Assembly: GCA_963210315.1 (NCBI GenBank) | Contig: OY723304.1 | Coordinates: 744,001-808,000, forward strand | From: Rhynchopus euleeides | Taxonomy: Eukaryota > Euglenozoa > Diplonemea > Diplonemida > Diplonemidae | Length of the DNA: 64,000 bases | Direction of reading: 5' to 3' | Shown here: positions 50,076 through 60,168 of the stretch, piece after piece | Position numbering within the stretch: the first letter of the stretch is position 1 | How the letters are laid out: every line of letters begins with the position of its first letter | Notes under the pieces: generated by a model | Told to the model about the DNA's origin: nothing | The model's input: only the letters and a program-made list of their open reading frames with translations | Database searches by the model: none | Translations under genes and position numbers: made by a program

Positions 50076-50321
50076 GTAGTCCAGAGTCCGGGGAAACTGA
50101 CAGAAGCAAAACAAGCCCCTCCCCATCCCTCTTCCACCTTCCCCCCGCATGATTTTACCCCCCACGCCAGTAGACTGTAACTATATCATGGGAAAAATGG
50201 ATGAAAATAGGTGAAAAGACTCCCGCTAGGGGGAGTCAGACTCCCCCTAGCGGGAGTCTTTGACACCCTCTCAGACTCCCGCTCCCAGACTCCCGCTAGG
50301 GCCGCTGGAGTCCACCGTGTA

Positions 50322-50671
50322 GGCATGAGATCACGGCTTTATGTGTCTCTTGCCGCTGAAAGTGAGTGGTTGTTCCTCGTACGCACTCGGGCATCTGTGC
50401 GACAGTGCGGAGGTCCACATAGTGACGGAAGGGCTTGAATCAGCCATTGAGACCTCCCGACTAAGGGTGGTGTGGTACAACTTTGTGGTACATTTTTTGG
50501 AATTGCAAACTAGGTGCTTCTGGAGGCTCTAAACCGCCCGAAACCGGGCGCAGATGCATTTCCGGACGTCTGGGGGTCGAATTTTCAGGTTTGGGTCACT
50601 TTTAGGTCCTTGTACGCAAAAGTTTGATTTTTTGGCCAGGTTAACGTTTTTAAAGGGCTTAAGACCACCCC
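50322..50671. repeat. Spacer with a dispersed repeat segment
   Basis: About 50530-50665 resembles, in reverse, 45718-45835 (shared AAACCGGGCG, TTTTCAGGTTTG and GGCCAGGTTAAC). No gene. Confidence 0.5.
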
Positions 50672-51596
50672 TAGGGCAGCGTTTAACCAAAACGCCTCAA
50701 AAACGCGTTTTGGGTAAAATCATCAAAACGAAACGTTTCAAAACGTCAAAACGTTTTCGTTTTTTATCAAAAACGCGTTTTTTTGGAATCTCGCGGAACG
50801 TCAAAAAAAACGCCCAAGTGGCCTGCAGCCCACCCATGCAATGTGAAGGGAAATGTGGCTTGCGCGACAGAACGGTGTGGGAAATTCAGGGAGAGAACAC
50901 TTCCGGCATGATCATTGCTAGCAGCACCCATCTCGATCAGCTCAACGTACTCCCATTACCGGATGGTTGAGAGAGAGGACCCAACTTCTGGCCGAAGGAC
51001 ACTGGTTCCGCTCTGTGAGGACTTGTCTTTGAACGCACTACACGAACATTCACAGCCGTCTGTGCGAATAGCCACACGGTGGCCAGGACGGTTGGGATAT
51101 CCCATGTGGGAGAACAGGATGGGATATCCCACCGGGGATAGCGACCGGGACACCGGGAGTGCGCGTGTTCCCCCCTGTGAGAACACGTGCCCTCCCCTGT
51201 GGGATAGCGACCATCACCCATGTGGGATGCCCCATTAGGATATCGATATCCCATATTAGTGCTGCAAACCCGCAAGCTAGTCATTACCCAGCTCTTCAAA
51301 CCATGAGGCAGTGCATACCAGCATTGCCCTGAGGATTCGGCGTGGGCTGATTCGGCGTGGGGCTGGGTGAAGGGCGAATCTGCTGCGATCTGGGCGTCTG
51401 CGATGTGGTATTCATCGCAAGCCGCCACTTACTGCAGGACGGCTGGCCCTAGCCTAGGCTAGGCTGGCCCTTCCCCTAGTAAAAACCCCAAGTACTGATG
51501 ACGTTTCAAAACGCGTTTTTTTCGAGCTGTGCCGTTTTCATAAAACGAAACGTTTTAAAACGTGAAACGTTTTAGCGTTTTTTTAACGCTGCCCTA
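50672..51596. mobile_element. MITE-like element with AAACGTTT subterminal palindromes (925 bp)
   Basis: The ends begin TAGGGCAGCGTT in inverted orientation and continue as dense arrays of AAACGTTT/AACGCGTTTT palindromes on both sides (about 50690-50790 and 51500-51590). The interior contains a cluster of GGGATATCCC palindromes and repeated CTGTGGGATAGCGACC-like phrases (about 51095-51255). No transposase. Confidence 0.7.
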
Positions 51597-51618
51597 GGGG
51601 GGGGGGGGGGGGAGGGGG

Positions 51619-53721
51619 TCAGAAAGGCGTGACGGCGTTGGGGTTCACGGGTTCAAGGCTGTAAATCCGGCGGCAGCGTCCCCTGGGTACGGTGAGTTCG
51701 GATTCACGGAGCTGCTTGCGTAAGGCCATTGGGAGCGCAGCGGTGCCGTCTGCTTCGAGCCACGTGTAGAGGCACCGAGTGCCGGCAGCACTCGCGGCCT
51801 CACAGAGGTCCCAGCTGACATTTACAGCAGGGCCGACCACTGTGACGAAGCGCTGGCGGCTGGAACCGATGTCACCTCGTTCTACACTGCCAGTGGCGAG
51901 GCCGACGTGGCAATCCACCACACCCACACTGTGCACGAAGCGGATTGCACTCTCGACGTGTGCTTCGAGGCTTCGGGCAACGTTCCACCCGACTGCGACC
52001 TTGTTGCCCAGCACCGTGGTGAGCGTCCCGTTGCTGCGGGTGAGGTGCAGTGCCACGATGGCGAGTGCGCTGCTGAGGTGCTCCCCGGTCTCCAGGTCGT
52101 GGTCCAGTGCCAGCTCCACAACACCCACAGTGGCGTGTGTGTTCCTGAGTGATTCGCCCTGCAAGCGCCCCAACGGGGATCCTCCGAGGGAGCGGCTGAG
52201 GTCGGCAGCAGGGGACACGCAGCGAGGGGTGTGCGGTTGCACGTTGTCCAGAGGGTCGGCCTGGCGGCCGACGAGGGCGGCAGGCCACACACAGACCATG
52301 GGGAGGGCCTGTTGCACGCCTTTCAGCACGACCATCTCAGGAGGGGCGCCCACCGCTGTGTCGCAGAAGTCCTTCACAACGGTCCACAGCTCCTCTCGCA
52401 CCGCCACAGCGCCAGGTGTGCACATGCCTTCGAGCCGTGCAGCCACATTCACCGTATGGCCGAGGTAGTCCACGCGTCTCGTCACCTCGTTGCGCTCCGT
52501 CATGACAGGCCCGCTGTTCAACCCCACACGCACGGTCAACCCGCACCAGTTCTTCCCGCGAGGCATGCACACTGGCACCTGCAGCAAGCCCTGCGGCCAC
52601 GACGCCTGCAGCAACGCTGTGTGGATACGCAGCCCGAAGTTCAGGCCTGCCACCGGCAAGTCGAATGCCACCATGAATGCGTCTCCCACAGTCTTCACCT
52701 CGTACCCGCCGCAGTCGTCGATCACCTGACGAATCACCTCGTTGTGCACTCGGATCGCCTTCTTCATCGCCTCAGGTGCACTTTCCCAGATCACTGTTGA
52801 TGCGCGGATGTCGGTGAACACAATCGTCGCCTCCTGTGCTTGCAGCCCGGGTGCGGCGGTCACATGGCGCACAGGGTACTCCGTATCATGCGAGCGGTGG
52901 AGCTCTTCGAACAGGGCATCAGGCAGGTAAGGCCTGTACAGCCGCAGGTGCATCTCGAGGGTTCGCAGTGCACCTGCCATGTCTTTCGACAGCTCTGCCT
53001 CACGCTCGTCCAGGATCTCCGCCACGCTGCCAACGTCGTATGCCGACAGGTGCTGCGCAATCTGCTGCACAGTGTCGATCGTCGACTGCATCGACGCCTT
53101 CTCCTGCAGCACCTGATGCGCAAACCCGCGTGTGAGGTAGAAGTCGACGAACAGCAGAATAATGTCTTGCACTGCTGCATACAGCACGGTTCCCGTGGGC
53201 ATTCGACATGGCGGGTCAGCGCAGTCGCACACATGCGCCTCGCTGTCGGGGACAGTGATCTGTGCGATTGACATGGCCTGGAACACCGCGAGACTGACAC
53301 ATGTCACTGCCAGTGTCACGGTCGTCACACGTGCCTCGAGCTGGTTGACAAGGCACAAGTCCAAGAGCACCACCACCACCTGCCACTGTGCGGGGGTCCC
53401 GTTCTGCCCTGCGAGGAACGCGGCTATCAGCACAGAAGACGTCCAGCCGTATGTCACTCCCTCCAACAGAAGGGCAGGCGCCGCACGACGCCACAGCACA
53501 TACCCCAGGAGCAAAAGCCCTGGGCCCAGGTTCAGTGCGACATTGAGGTAACGGAGGACAGAGTACCGGTAGATCCCAAGGACGGCAATGAGTGAGGTCA
53601 CCCCGCAGAGAGTCGACACGAGCCCGACGAGGAAGGCACGCTTCTTTCGTGCAGCATCTAGCTCTGTGTCGCCTTCAAGAGACAAGTGCCGGAACACCTG
53701 ATTGGCACAGGTGCGTAGCAT
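51619..53721 (-). CDS. Receptor-type class III adenylate cyclase, copy A (700 aa)
   Basis: The ATG at 53721 lies 16 bases after CATCCTCCGCAG, a likely trans-splice acceptor. Several transmembrane segments span about 29-195 (with FLVGLVSTLCGVTSLIAVLG and WQVVVVLLDLCLVNQL). A coiled-coil linker with YRPYLPDALFEEL (about 205-275) precedes the cyclase domain (about 297-450). Catalytic features are present: metal-binding Asp304 (FTDIRAST) and Asp347 (VGDAFMVAF), adenine-selecting Lys343 and Asp418 (VDYLGHTVNVAAR), transition-state Asn425 and Arg429. The C-terminal half holds a second, degenerate cyclase-like domain (VLGNKVAVGWN, VTVVGPAVNVSW) lacking the metal Asp pattern. The product makes cAMP at a membrane. 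It is tandem with copy B 221 bp upstream. Confidence 0.9.
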   Translation of the reverse strand: MLRTCANQVFRHLSLEGDTELDAARKKRAFLVGLVSTLCGVTSLIAVLGIYRYSVLRYLNVALNLGPGLLLLGYVLWRRAAPALLLEGVTYGWTSSVLIAAFLAGQNGTPAQWQVVVVLLDLCLVNQLEARVTTVTLAVTCVSLAVFQAMSIAQITVPDSEAHVCDCADPPCRMPTGTVLYAAVQDIILLFVDFYLTRGFAHQVLQEKASMQSTIDTVQQIAQHLSAYDVGSVAEILDEREAELSKDMAGALRTLEMHLRLYRPYLPDALFEELHRSHDTEYPVRHVTAAPGLQAQEATIVFTDIRASTVIWESAPEAMKKAIRVHNEVIRQVIDDCGGYEVKTVGDAFMVAFDLPVAGLNFGLRIHTALLQASWPQGLLQVPVCMPRGKNWCGLTVRVGLNSGPVMTERNEVTRRVDYLGHTVNVAARLEGMCTPGAVAVREELWTVVKDFCDTAVGAPPEMVVLKGVQQALPMVCVWPAALVGRQADPLDNVQPHTPRCVSPAADLSRSLGGSPLGRLQGESLRNTHATVGVVELALDHDLETGEHLSSALAIVALHLTRSNGTLTTVLGNKVAVGWNVARSLEAHVESAIRFVHSVGVVDCHVGLATGSVERGDIGSSRQRFVTVVGPAVNVSWDLCEAASAAGTRCLYTWLEADGTAALPMALRKQLRESELTVPRGRCRRIYSLEPVNPNAVTPF

Positions 53722-53942
53722 CGCCCGTTGAGGACGCCTGCGGAGGATGCGTGGACTGGCAGGTGCATGACAAGGGCAAACATGCAAACATGCGTGCAGT
53801 TCAAGGGTGTCTCAGGCCAACCCGACGATGTGTTGTGCTGGTGGAAAACCCGCGATTGGGCCAGGGAGTCGCCGTCTGGAAAGACAAGACTTGTTACAAA
53901 CTTGCGGGTGCAGGCAAGACAACACGGGGGAATCGTCAGTGG

Positions 53943-56078
53943 TCATGCAGAAAGCCGGTGAGATTGAGTCAGTGGCACGACCTCATTCCGCTCACCGGAA
54001 CTGGGCTGAAAAGCAATTAGTCCCTGGAAAGGGGTTATCGGAACGCGTGTGTCAGACAGGAGTTCACGCACAGACCCCGGCATCGAACGAGATGACGCCT
54101 CCAGGCCTGACAGCCAGGTGAAGAGACAATCATGCCCAAGATCAGCAGCTGCCTCACTCAGCAGCCATGCAGAACCCACGGCAGCGCCGACCACGGTCAC
54201 GAAGCGCTGGCTGCTGGATCCAATGTCGCCGTGCTCAACATGTCCGGTGGCGATGCCAGAATAGCATTTAACACTTCCGGCCACTTCCTGCACGAAACGA
54301 ATTCCACTCTCGACGTGTGATTCGAGGCTTCGGGCAACGTTCCACCCGACTGCGACCTTGTTGCCCAGCACGGTAAGCAGCGTCCCGTTGCTGCGGGTGA
54401 GGTGCACGGTCACAGTGGCGAGTGCATCACTCAGACATTTCCCCGTCTCCAGCTTGTCGTTCAGGTCCAACTCCACCACACCAATTGTGGCGTGTGAACG
54501 CCTCAGGACACCGTCTTCCATCTGCCAGAGCAGGCCGGAGGAGCGCCGGCGGGGAGAGATGTGCGGCATGGTAACGGGTAGGTGGTGCGGGTGGTCCAGA
54601 GGGTCGGCCTGGCGGCCGACAAGGGCGGCAGGCCACACACAGACCATGGGGAGGGCCTGTTGCACGCCTTTCAGCACGACCATCTCAGGAGGGGCGTCCA
54701 CCGCTGTGTCGCAGAAGTCCTTCACAACGGTCCACAGCTCCTCTCGCACCGCCACAGCGCCAGGTGTGCACACGCCTTCGAGCCGTGCAGCCACATTCAC
54801 CGTATGGCCGAGGTAGTCCACGCGTTTCGTCACCTCGTTGCGTTCTGTCGTGACAGGCCCGCTGTTCAACCCCACACGCACGGTCAACCCACGCCAGTTC
54901 TTCCCGCGAGACATGCACACTGGCACCTGCAGCAAGCCCTGCGGCCACGACGCCTGCAGCAACGCTGTGTGGATACGCAGCCCGAAGTTCAGGCCTGCCA
55001 CCGGCAAGTCGAATGCCACCATGAATGCGTCTCCCACAGTCTTCACCTCGTACCCGCCGCAGTCGTCGATCACCTGACGAATCACCTCGTTGTGCACTCG
55101 GATTGCCTTCTTCATCGCCTCAGGTGCACTTTCCCAGATCACTGTTGATGCGCGGATGTCGGTGAACACAATCGTCGCCTCCTGTGCTTGCAGCCCGGGT
55201 GCCACAGGCAGCCGCCTCACGCACAGGTCTGTCTCCGCACGGTGGAGCTCTTCGAACAGGGCATCAGGCAGGTAAGGCCTGTACAGCCGCAGGTGCATCT
55301 CGAGGGTTCGCAGTGCACCTGCCATGTCTTTCGACAGCTCTGCCTCACGCTCGTCCAGGATCTCCGCCACGCTGTCAACGTCGTATGCCGACAGGTGCTG
55401 CGCAATCTGCTGCACAGTGTCGATCGTCGACTGCATCGACGCCTTCTCCTGCAGCACCTGATGTGCAAACCCGCGTGTGAGGTAGAAGTCGAGCACTAGG
55501 ACCATCATGTCCTGCAGCAGCACAGTATTCGTCGTCCCAGCCGGCATGCGGCAGGGGGGGTTGTCGCAGTCACACACATGAGCCTCACCGTCGGCCACCA
55601 CGATGTCCATCTGCAGTATTGCCTGGAAAGCCACAAGCGACAAGCATGTGATGCCGAGGATGCTCTTCGTCACGCGCCCATCCAACTGGGCGACAAGGCA
55701 CAGGTCCAGGAACACCACGACAGTCTGCCACTGTGCGGGTGTCCCATTCTGTGACGCCAGTAACGCAGCAATCAACACAGAGACTGTCCATGTGTAGATG
55801 GCAAGCTCGAGGACGAGCGTCGGCGCGGACTTTGTGCTCATTACGAAAATCAGCATCAGCAGGCTGGGGGTCAGCGAGCACCCGACGTTCGCATATCGGT
55901 ATGGCGAATTGTATACCGACATCACTGCCAGCAGGGACACCGCGCCGATCGCTGTCCCGGCGATCCCGAGTACAACGCAGCACTTCTTGCGGCGCATATC
56001 CAGTTCGGTGTCCGCGGGGGAAGCAATGTGTCGGAATGGCACAGAGCAGATGCATTGTATCAGGTATAGCACATTCAT
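53943..56078 (-). CDS. Receptor-type class III adenylate cyclase, copy B (711 aa)
   Basis: The ATG at 56078 follows CTGCTTCCTTAG, a pyrimidine-rich acceptor. Architecture matches copy A: hydrophobic N terminus with several transmembrane helices, a CDC-x3-PPCRMP loop between helices, coiled-coil linker with YRPYLPDALFEEL, a catalytic domain with all metal and Lys/Asp adenine-specifying residues (FTDIRAST, VKTVGDAFMVAF, VDYLGHTVNVAARLE), then a degenerate second cyclase-like domain (VLGNKVAVGWN, VTVVGAAVGSAW). From the linker through the first catalytic domain it is almost identical to copy A at DNA level, whereas the N-terminal membrane part and the C-terminal tail are clearly diverged. Head-to-tail arrangement fits polycistronic transcription with trans-splicing. 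Confidence 0.9.
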   Translation of the reverse strand: MNVLYLIQCICSVPFRHIASPADTELDMRRKKCCVVLGIAGTAIGAVSLLAVMSVYNSPYRYANVGCSLTPSLLMLIFVMSTKSAPTLVLELAIYTWTVSVLIAALLASQNGTPAQWQTVVVFLDLCLVAQLDGRVTKSILGITCLSLVAFQAILQMDIVVADGEAHVCDCDNPPCRMPAGTTNTVLLQDMMVLVLDFYLTRGFAHQVLQEKASMQSTIDTVQQIAQHLSAYDVDSVAEILDEREAELSKDMAGALRTLEMHLRLYRPYLPDALFEELHRAETDLCVRRLPVAPGLQAQEATIVFTDIRASTVIWESAPEAMKKAIRVHNEVIRQVIDDCGGYEVKTVGDAFMVAFDLPVAGLNFGLRIHTALLQASWPQGLLQVPVCMSRGKNWRGLTVRVGLNSGPVTTERNEVTKRVDYLGHTVNVAARLEGVCTPGAVAVREELWTVVKDFCDTAVDAPPEMVVLKGVQQALPMVCVWPAALVGRQADPLDHPHHLPVTMPHISPRRRSSGLLWQMEDGVLRRSHATIGVVELDLNDKLETGKCLSDALATVTVHLTRSNGTLLTVLGNKVAVGWNVARSLESHVESGIRFVQEVAGSVKCYSGIATGHVEHGDIGSSSQRFVTVVGAAVGSAWLLSEAAADLGHDCLFTWLSGLEASSRSMPGSVRELLSDTRVPITPFQGLIAFQPSSGERNEVVPLTQSHRLSA

Positions 56079-57480
56079 CGCGCCTGCCTCGTAATAAACT
56101 GCGGCGCCCGCTCTAAGGAAGCAGATGAGAAAATGGGTGAAGACAGTCAAAGGCAGTCAAAGCCTACACTACTCTGGCACAACAAAAGTGATCATGTGCA
56201 GGAATAAAGACCACGGAGCAACGTGATATGATTCCCACAATCATCGACCAACGGACGGCGGCGTGCCAAAAGAAGGGACGCAGGTCTTGGTTTTCAGTGT
56301 GCGTATCTTCAGAAGCTGGCAAGACCCCCACCCCACTCACATGAACAGCAACCCTCCCAGAATAAAGGAACAGCAGAAATGACTCCGTGGCAAGAAAGAG
56401 AGAGTGTGTCGCAGTGTAGACGCTGTGTTGAAGGGATGGTGTGGTGTTCGGGTGGAATGTTCGCTGTAAATGCAAATGTACATAGGAGGGTGTCCTAAAT
56501 TTAGGAAATTTTTGAAAAATTTGGAAAATTTTGGGGGATTTTTTGAAAAAATGGCAAAAAAAAGGGTGTGGGGAGTTGGGTCCAGTTTAGCAAAGTCCGT
56601 GTATTTGGACGCGGCCCCTCAGATAAGGAAGCCGCGTCTCAGGTGCAGGATGTGGGGTGTTGTCGATTTTTCAGGGTTCGACATTCTCGGGCTGGACGGA
56701 GAGAAACGGTGGGTGCAACTCTGATCAGAAAAAACTTCAACCGAAAAAACGGGGTGTAGCTCCCTGACTGACGAGCAGCGGGAGGTGGCGAAGAGAAGCT
56801 CCTCATGCGTGGCGGCCTCCCTCGTTCGCGGCGGGTGAGGCATGCGGGGGTACGAGAGCGGCACCCGCCTGAGTTCTTTATGGAACCCACAAACCTGGGT
56901 GGCCTCACGGATGTGAGGTTGGAAATGCTCCGGGAGACAGCCGATGGCGCCTCAACGCCACAGGCTATCGTTGCCGGCTTGGTGCCCATATGGTGCAAGA
57001 TGAGCGGCGGAATCGGCGAACTTCGGGAACTATCAGGTAGTTTGAACGCTGAAGACTGCCCCGCCAGGCTGAATGGGAGTCACAACGCGATGAGGAACAA
57101 GGATCAGCAGCGCCCTTTGCGGCAAACACAGGGCAGCTCTCCCTGAGCAGCTGGGAATGAAACGGGACGGAACTAACGAGCAGCAGCGAAAATATTGCAG
57201 AGCACCAGTAACCACAACGAGTCCATGACACAAGTGGAACTGCAGACACGGGGCAGCCAAGAAACCGACGCAGTCGCAGGAGACCACCTCCACTGTCAGA
57301 ACGAGCAGAACTGAGAGACACTCAATGGGATGGAGCGGAATCACTGGAACGGGGACACACTGATGGCACACAGGACAGACAGACAGAAGTCAGAGTGAAA
57401 CGGTTGTACAAAGGGCTCGGCTTTACCGACGTCCTTAGTACAGAGTGAAACGACGACGCCGCCGAAGGCGGCCAATCCGC
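56079..57480. other. Intergenic DNA, no supported gene
   Basis: Upstream of cyclase copy B. A 113-codon plus-strand frame (56805-57146) has no recognised domain and ordinary composition; I do not call it. The stretch ends in a GGCGGCCAATCCGCCGCCC hairpin that leads into the satellite. Confidence 0.4.
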
Positions 57481-58801
57481 CGCCCTTCGGGCGGCGGAAA
57501 AAAATTTGGGGTGTTTTTGGGAGAAAAACCGGGCAACCTGGACCCTTTGGGACCACACAGGCCAGGAAAGGCCAAAATTTTCGATTTTTTTCGGAAATTT
57601 TTCGGTTTTTCAGAGTGTGGCAGTCCGCAGATACAGATTTTCGGGTCGGAAAAAAATTTTTTTTCGACCCAAAAAAATCGGATTTTTTCGGGGAGGGTCT
57701 CCGGTGGCCCCCCCTGGATTTCCTGTTTTTTCCCGATTTTTCCTGATTTTCGGATTTTGCTCGAAATTTGCCCTTGTGTCAACCAGTGGCAAAACTTTCG
57801 GAAAATCGGGAAAAATCAGGAAAATCCGGAGTACCGGACACCCTCCTAGATTCTGGGGGGGTGAAACGGCGGAAAAAATTTTGGGGTGTTTTTGGGAGAA
57901 AAACCGGGCAACCTGGGCCCTTTGGGACCACACAGGCCAGGAAAGGCCAAAATTTTCGATTTTTTTCGGAAATTTTTCGGTTTTTCAGAGTGTGGCAGTC
58001 CGCAGATACAGATTTTCGGGTCGGAAAAAATTTTTTTTTCGACCCAAAAAAATCGGATTTTTTCGGGGAGGGTCTCCGGTGGCCCCCCCTGGATTTCCTG
58101 TTTTTTCCCGATTTTTCCTGATTTTCGGATTTTGCTCGAAATTTGCCCTTGTGTCAACCAGTGGCAAAACTTTCGGAAAATCGGGAAAAATCAGGAAAAT
58201 CCGGAGTACCGGACACCCTCCTAGATTCTGGGGGGGTGAAACGGCGGAAAAAATTTTGGGGTGTTTTTGGGAGAAAAACCGGGCAACCTGGACCCTTTGG
58301 GACCACACAGGCCAGGAAAGGCCAAAATTTTCGATTTTTTTCGGAAATTTTTCGGTTTTTCAGAGTGTGGCAGTCCGCAGATACAGATTTTCGGGTCGGA
58401 AAAAATTTTTTTTTCGACCCAAAAAAATCGGATTTTTTCGGGGAGGGTCTCCGGTGGCCCCCCCTGGATTTCCTGTTTTTTCCCGATTTTTCCTGATTTT
58501 CGGATTTTGCTCGAAATTTGCCCTTGTGTCAACCAGTGGCAAAACTTTCGGAAAATCGGGAAAAATCAGGAAAATCCGGAGTACCGGACACCCTCCTAGA
58601 TTCTGGGGGGGTGAAACGGCGGAAAAAATTTGGGGTGTTTTTGGGAGAAAAACCGGGCAACCTGGACCCTTTGGGACCACACAGGCCAGGAAAGGCCAAA
58701 ATTTTCGATTTTTTTCGGAAATTTTTCGGTTTTTCAGAGTGTGGCAGTCCGCAGATACAGATTTTCGGGTCGGAAAAAAATTTTTTTTCGACCCAAAAAA
58801 A

Positions 58802-60107
58802 CCCAACATGCAGAGTGCCCGCCGTCGGGGTCGGGGGCCACAGAGAACCACCAGGGCGGAGGCTCCCAAACCTCAAACACAGCCCCCTCTGGTGTGCCCT
58901 CTGCGGCTCCGGTCACGGCGGCAGGCGCCCAGCCGTCTGGCCCCGCTCAGGCCGCGCGGCGCCGCCAGGGCGGAGGCTCCCACACCTTCAACACAGCCCC
59001 CTCTGGCACCTCTGGCGGAACAGCCCCCGGTGGGGCTGGCGGGATCCAGGGGGTTGCTGCGACGATGATGCGCAACGCCGCGCAGGCCCGCCGGGACGGG
59101 CAGCGCCGCAGCCGGACAGCCGCGTCCTCGAGACGCCTGGAGGAGCTGCGTCAGGGTGACGCGGCGGGCCCCATGGAGTTCGACGACGACCCGGCGAACG
59201 TGTGGGAGCCCGAGGACGACCTCCAGGCCATCGACGCCTACGGGGACGACGAGACGCCCGCGGCGGAACATCCCCGCTCTGCAGGAGCTTGCGGCGTCCC
59301 GTGTCTGGGCCGAGGGGGTGGTAGCGCGGGCCCGCGGCATGGCCCCCTGCGTCTCGATGGGAGGAGCCATCCCCCGCACCGTCGAGGCGTGGAGGCACTG
59401 CTTCCACCCCAGCTATGGCCTTTGCCCCCTCTCGCCCAGGGTGGCAGGTGACGTAGCGGCGGAGTGGCTGCAGGCGCGCATCCTGCAAGGGGGCGCGCAG
59501 GCCGAGCCCGGGAACCAGACGAGGGAGCCGGGGGTCAGCCTGCGCGTCTACATGCGCAAGCTGCAGACGGAGGTGGAGCGGGGCGAGTAGGCGGAGCAGC
59601 GTCCCCACCCCCACCACCCCCCCCCCCCCCCCGGGACCTTCCCCCCCCCCCCTTTCATAGATGTGTGCAGGTGGCCGTTGTGAATGGTTAGACAGGGGCT
59701 GGCCACCCCCTCCCCCGGGCTCTGCACAGCAGGTCTGGGTTAGAAACAACATAACCCCCCCCCCCCCTTCCTCCCCCCTCCCCTCCCCTCCCCTATTGAT
59801 GTCCCCCCCCCCCTCCCCCAGCGCTTTGCCGCTCGTGTGAGTACCGCCCTGACTGGGAGAAAGGGTAGGGCTGGTTGGGTTGGCGGAGTTGGGCGGATGG
59901 GCGAAACGGAAAAATCGACGAGGTCGCAGCGTCAGGGCGTTCTGGGCTGGCTGGTGGTGGTTGGGACAAGACCGACGAGATTAGAAGCGGCACTGGTAGA
60001 CGGGTTTTGAGGCCCCCCGCCCCCAGGTTCCCCCTGCCCACCTGGACGGACCCAAGTGCCTCACACCGGATCTCTCCCCACCCGGTGGTCCACCTGACGG
60101 ATACGCG

Positions 60108-60166
<59 letters not shown>
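58802..60166 (+). mobile_element. Poly(A)-tailed retroelement, copy 1, inserted in the satellite
   Basis: Satellite sequence stops after CGACCC and seven A's, a non-satellite segment of about 1.3 kb follows, and after a run of 59 A's (60108-60166) the satellite resumes at the next base (TCGG). This is the footprint of target-primed reverse transcription into an A-run. The body contains a broken reading frame (59065-59590), poly-C tracts and a (TCCCC)n stretch. No reverse transcriptase is present, so it was mobilised in trans, for example by a LINE. Confidence 0.8.
59065..59590 (+). pseudogene. Frameshifted copy of the retroelement's 174-aa frame
   Basis: Starts at the same ATG-ATG as copy 2 and matches it until about 59263, where one extra G (GCGGCGGAAC here against GCGGCGAAC in copy 2) shifts the frame. 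The remaining sequence to the stop at 59588-59590 is in the alternative frame. Upstream in the same frame lies a Gly/Ser/Ala-rich region with a duplicated GGGSxTxNTAPSG unit (about 58855-59030). Confidence 0.7.

Positions 60167-60168
<2 letters not shown>

Larger units (their letters stand above)
46876..50319 (+). mobile_element. Two-gene DNA transposon with CACGGTG ends, RAG1/Transib/CMC-like
   Basis: The left end is CACGGTGGACTCCAGCGG; the right end reversed is identical over these 18 bases. Imperfect inverted repeats extend about 140 bp and are packed with palindromic GACTCCCGCTAGCGGGAGTC-type units, then share TTTTCACCTATTTTCA and CATTTTTCCCATGATA. TA flanks both ends (46874-46875, 50320-50321). 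Two forward genes lie inside (47110-48111, 48315-50075). A CAC start, subterminal repeats and a two-gene layout fit the CACTA/Mirage/Chapaev/Transib/RAG group. Length is 3.44 kb. Confidence 0.75.

Noticed and set aside
46869-50326. 5-bp target duplication for the RAG-like element, as in Transib and ProtoRAG
   Set aside because: The five bases outside each end (AAATA and TAGGC) do not match. Only TA is shared, so a 2-bp duplication or a decayed site is more consistent.
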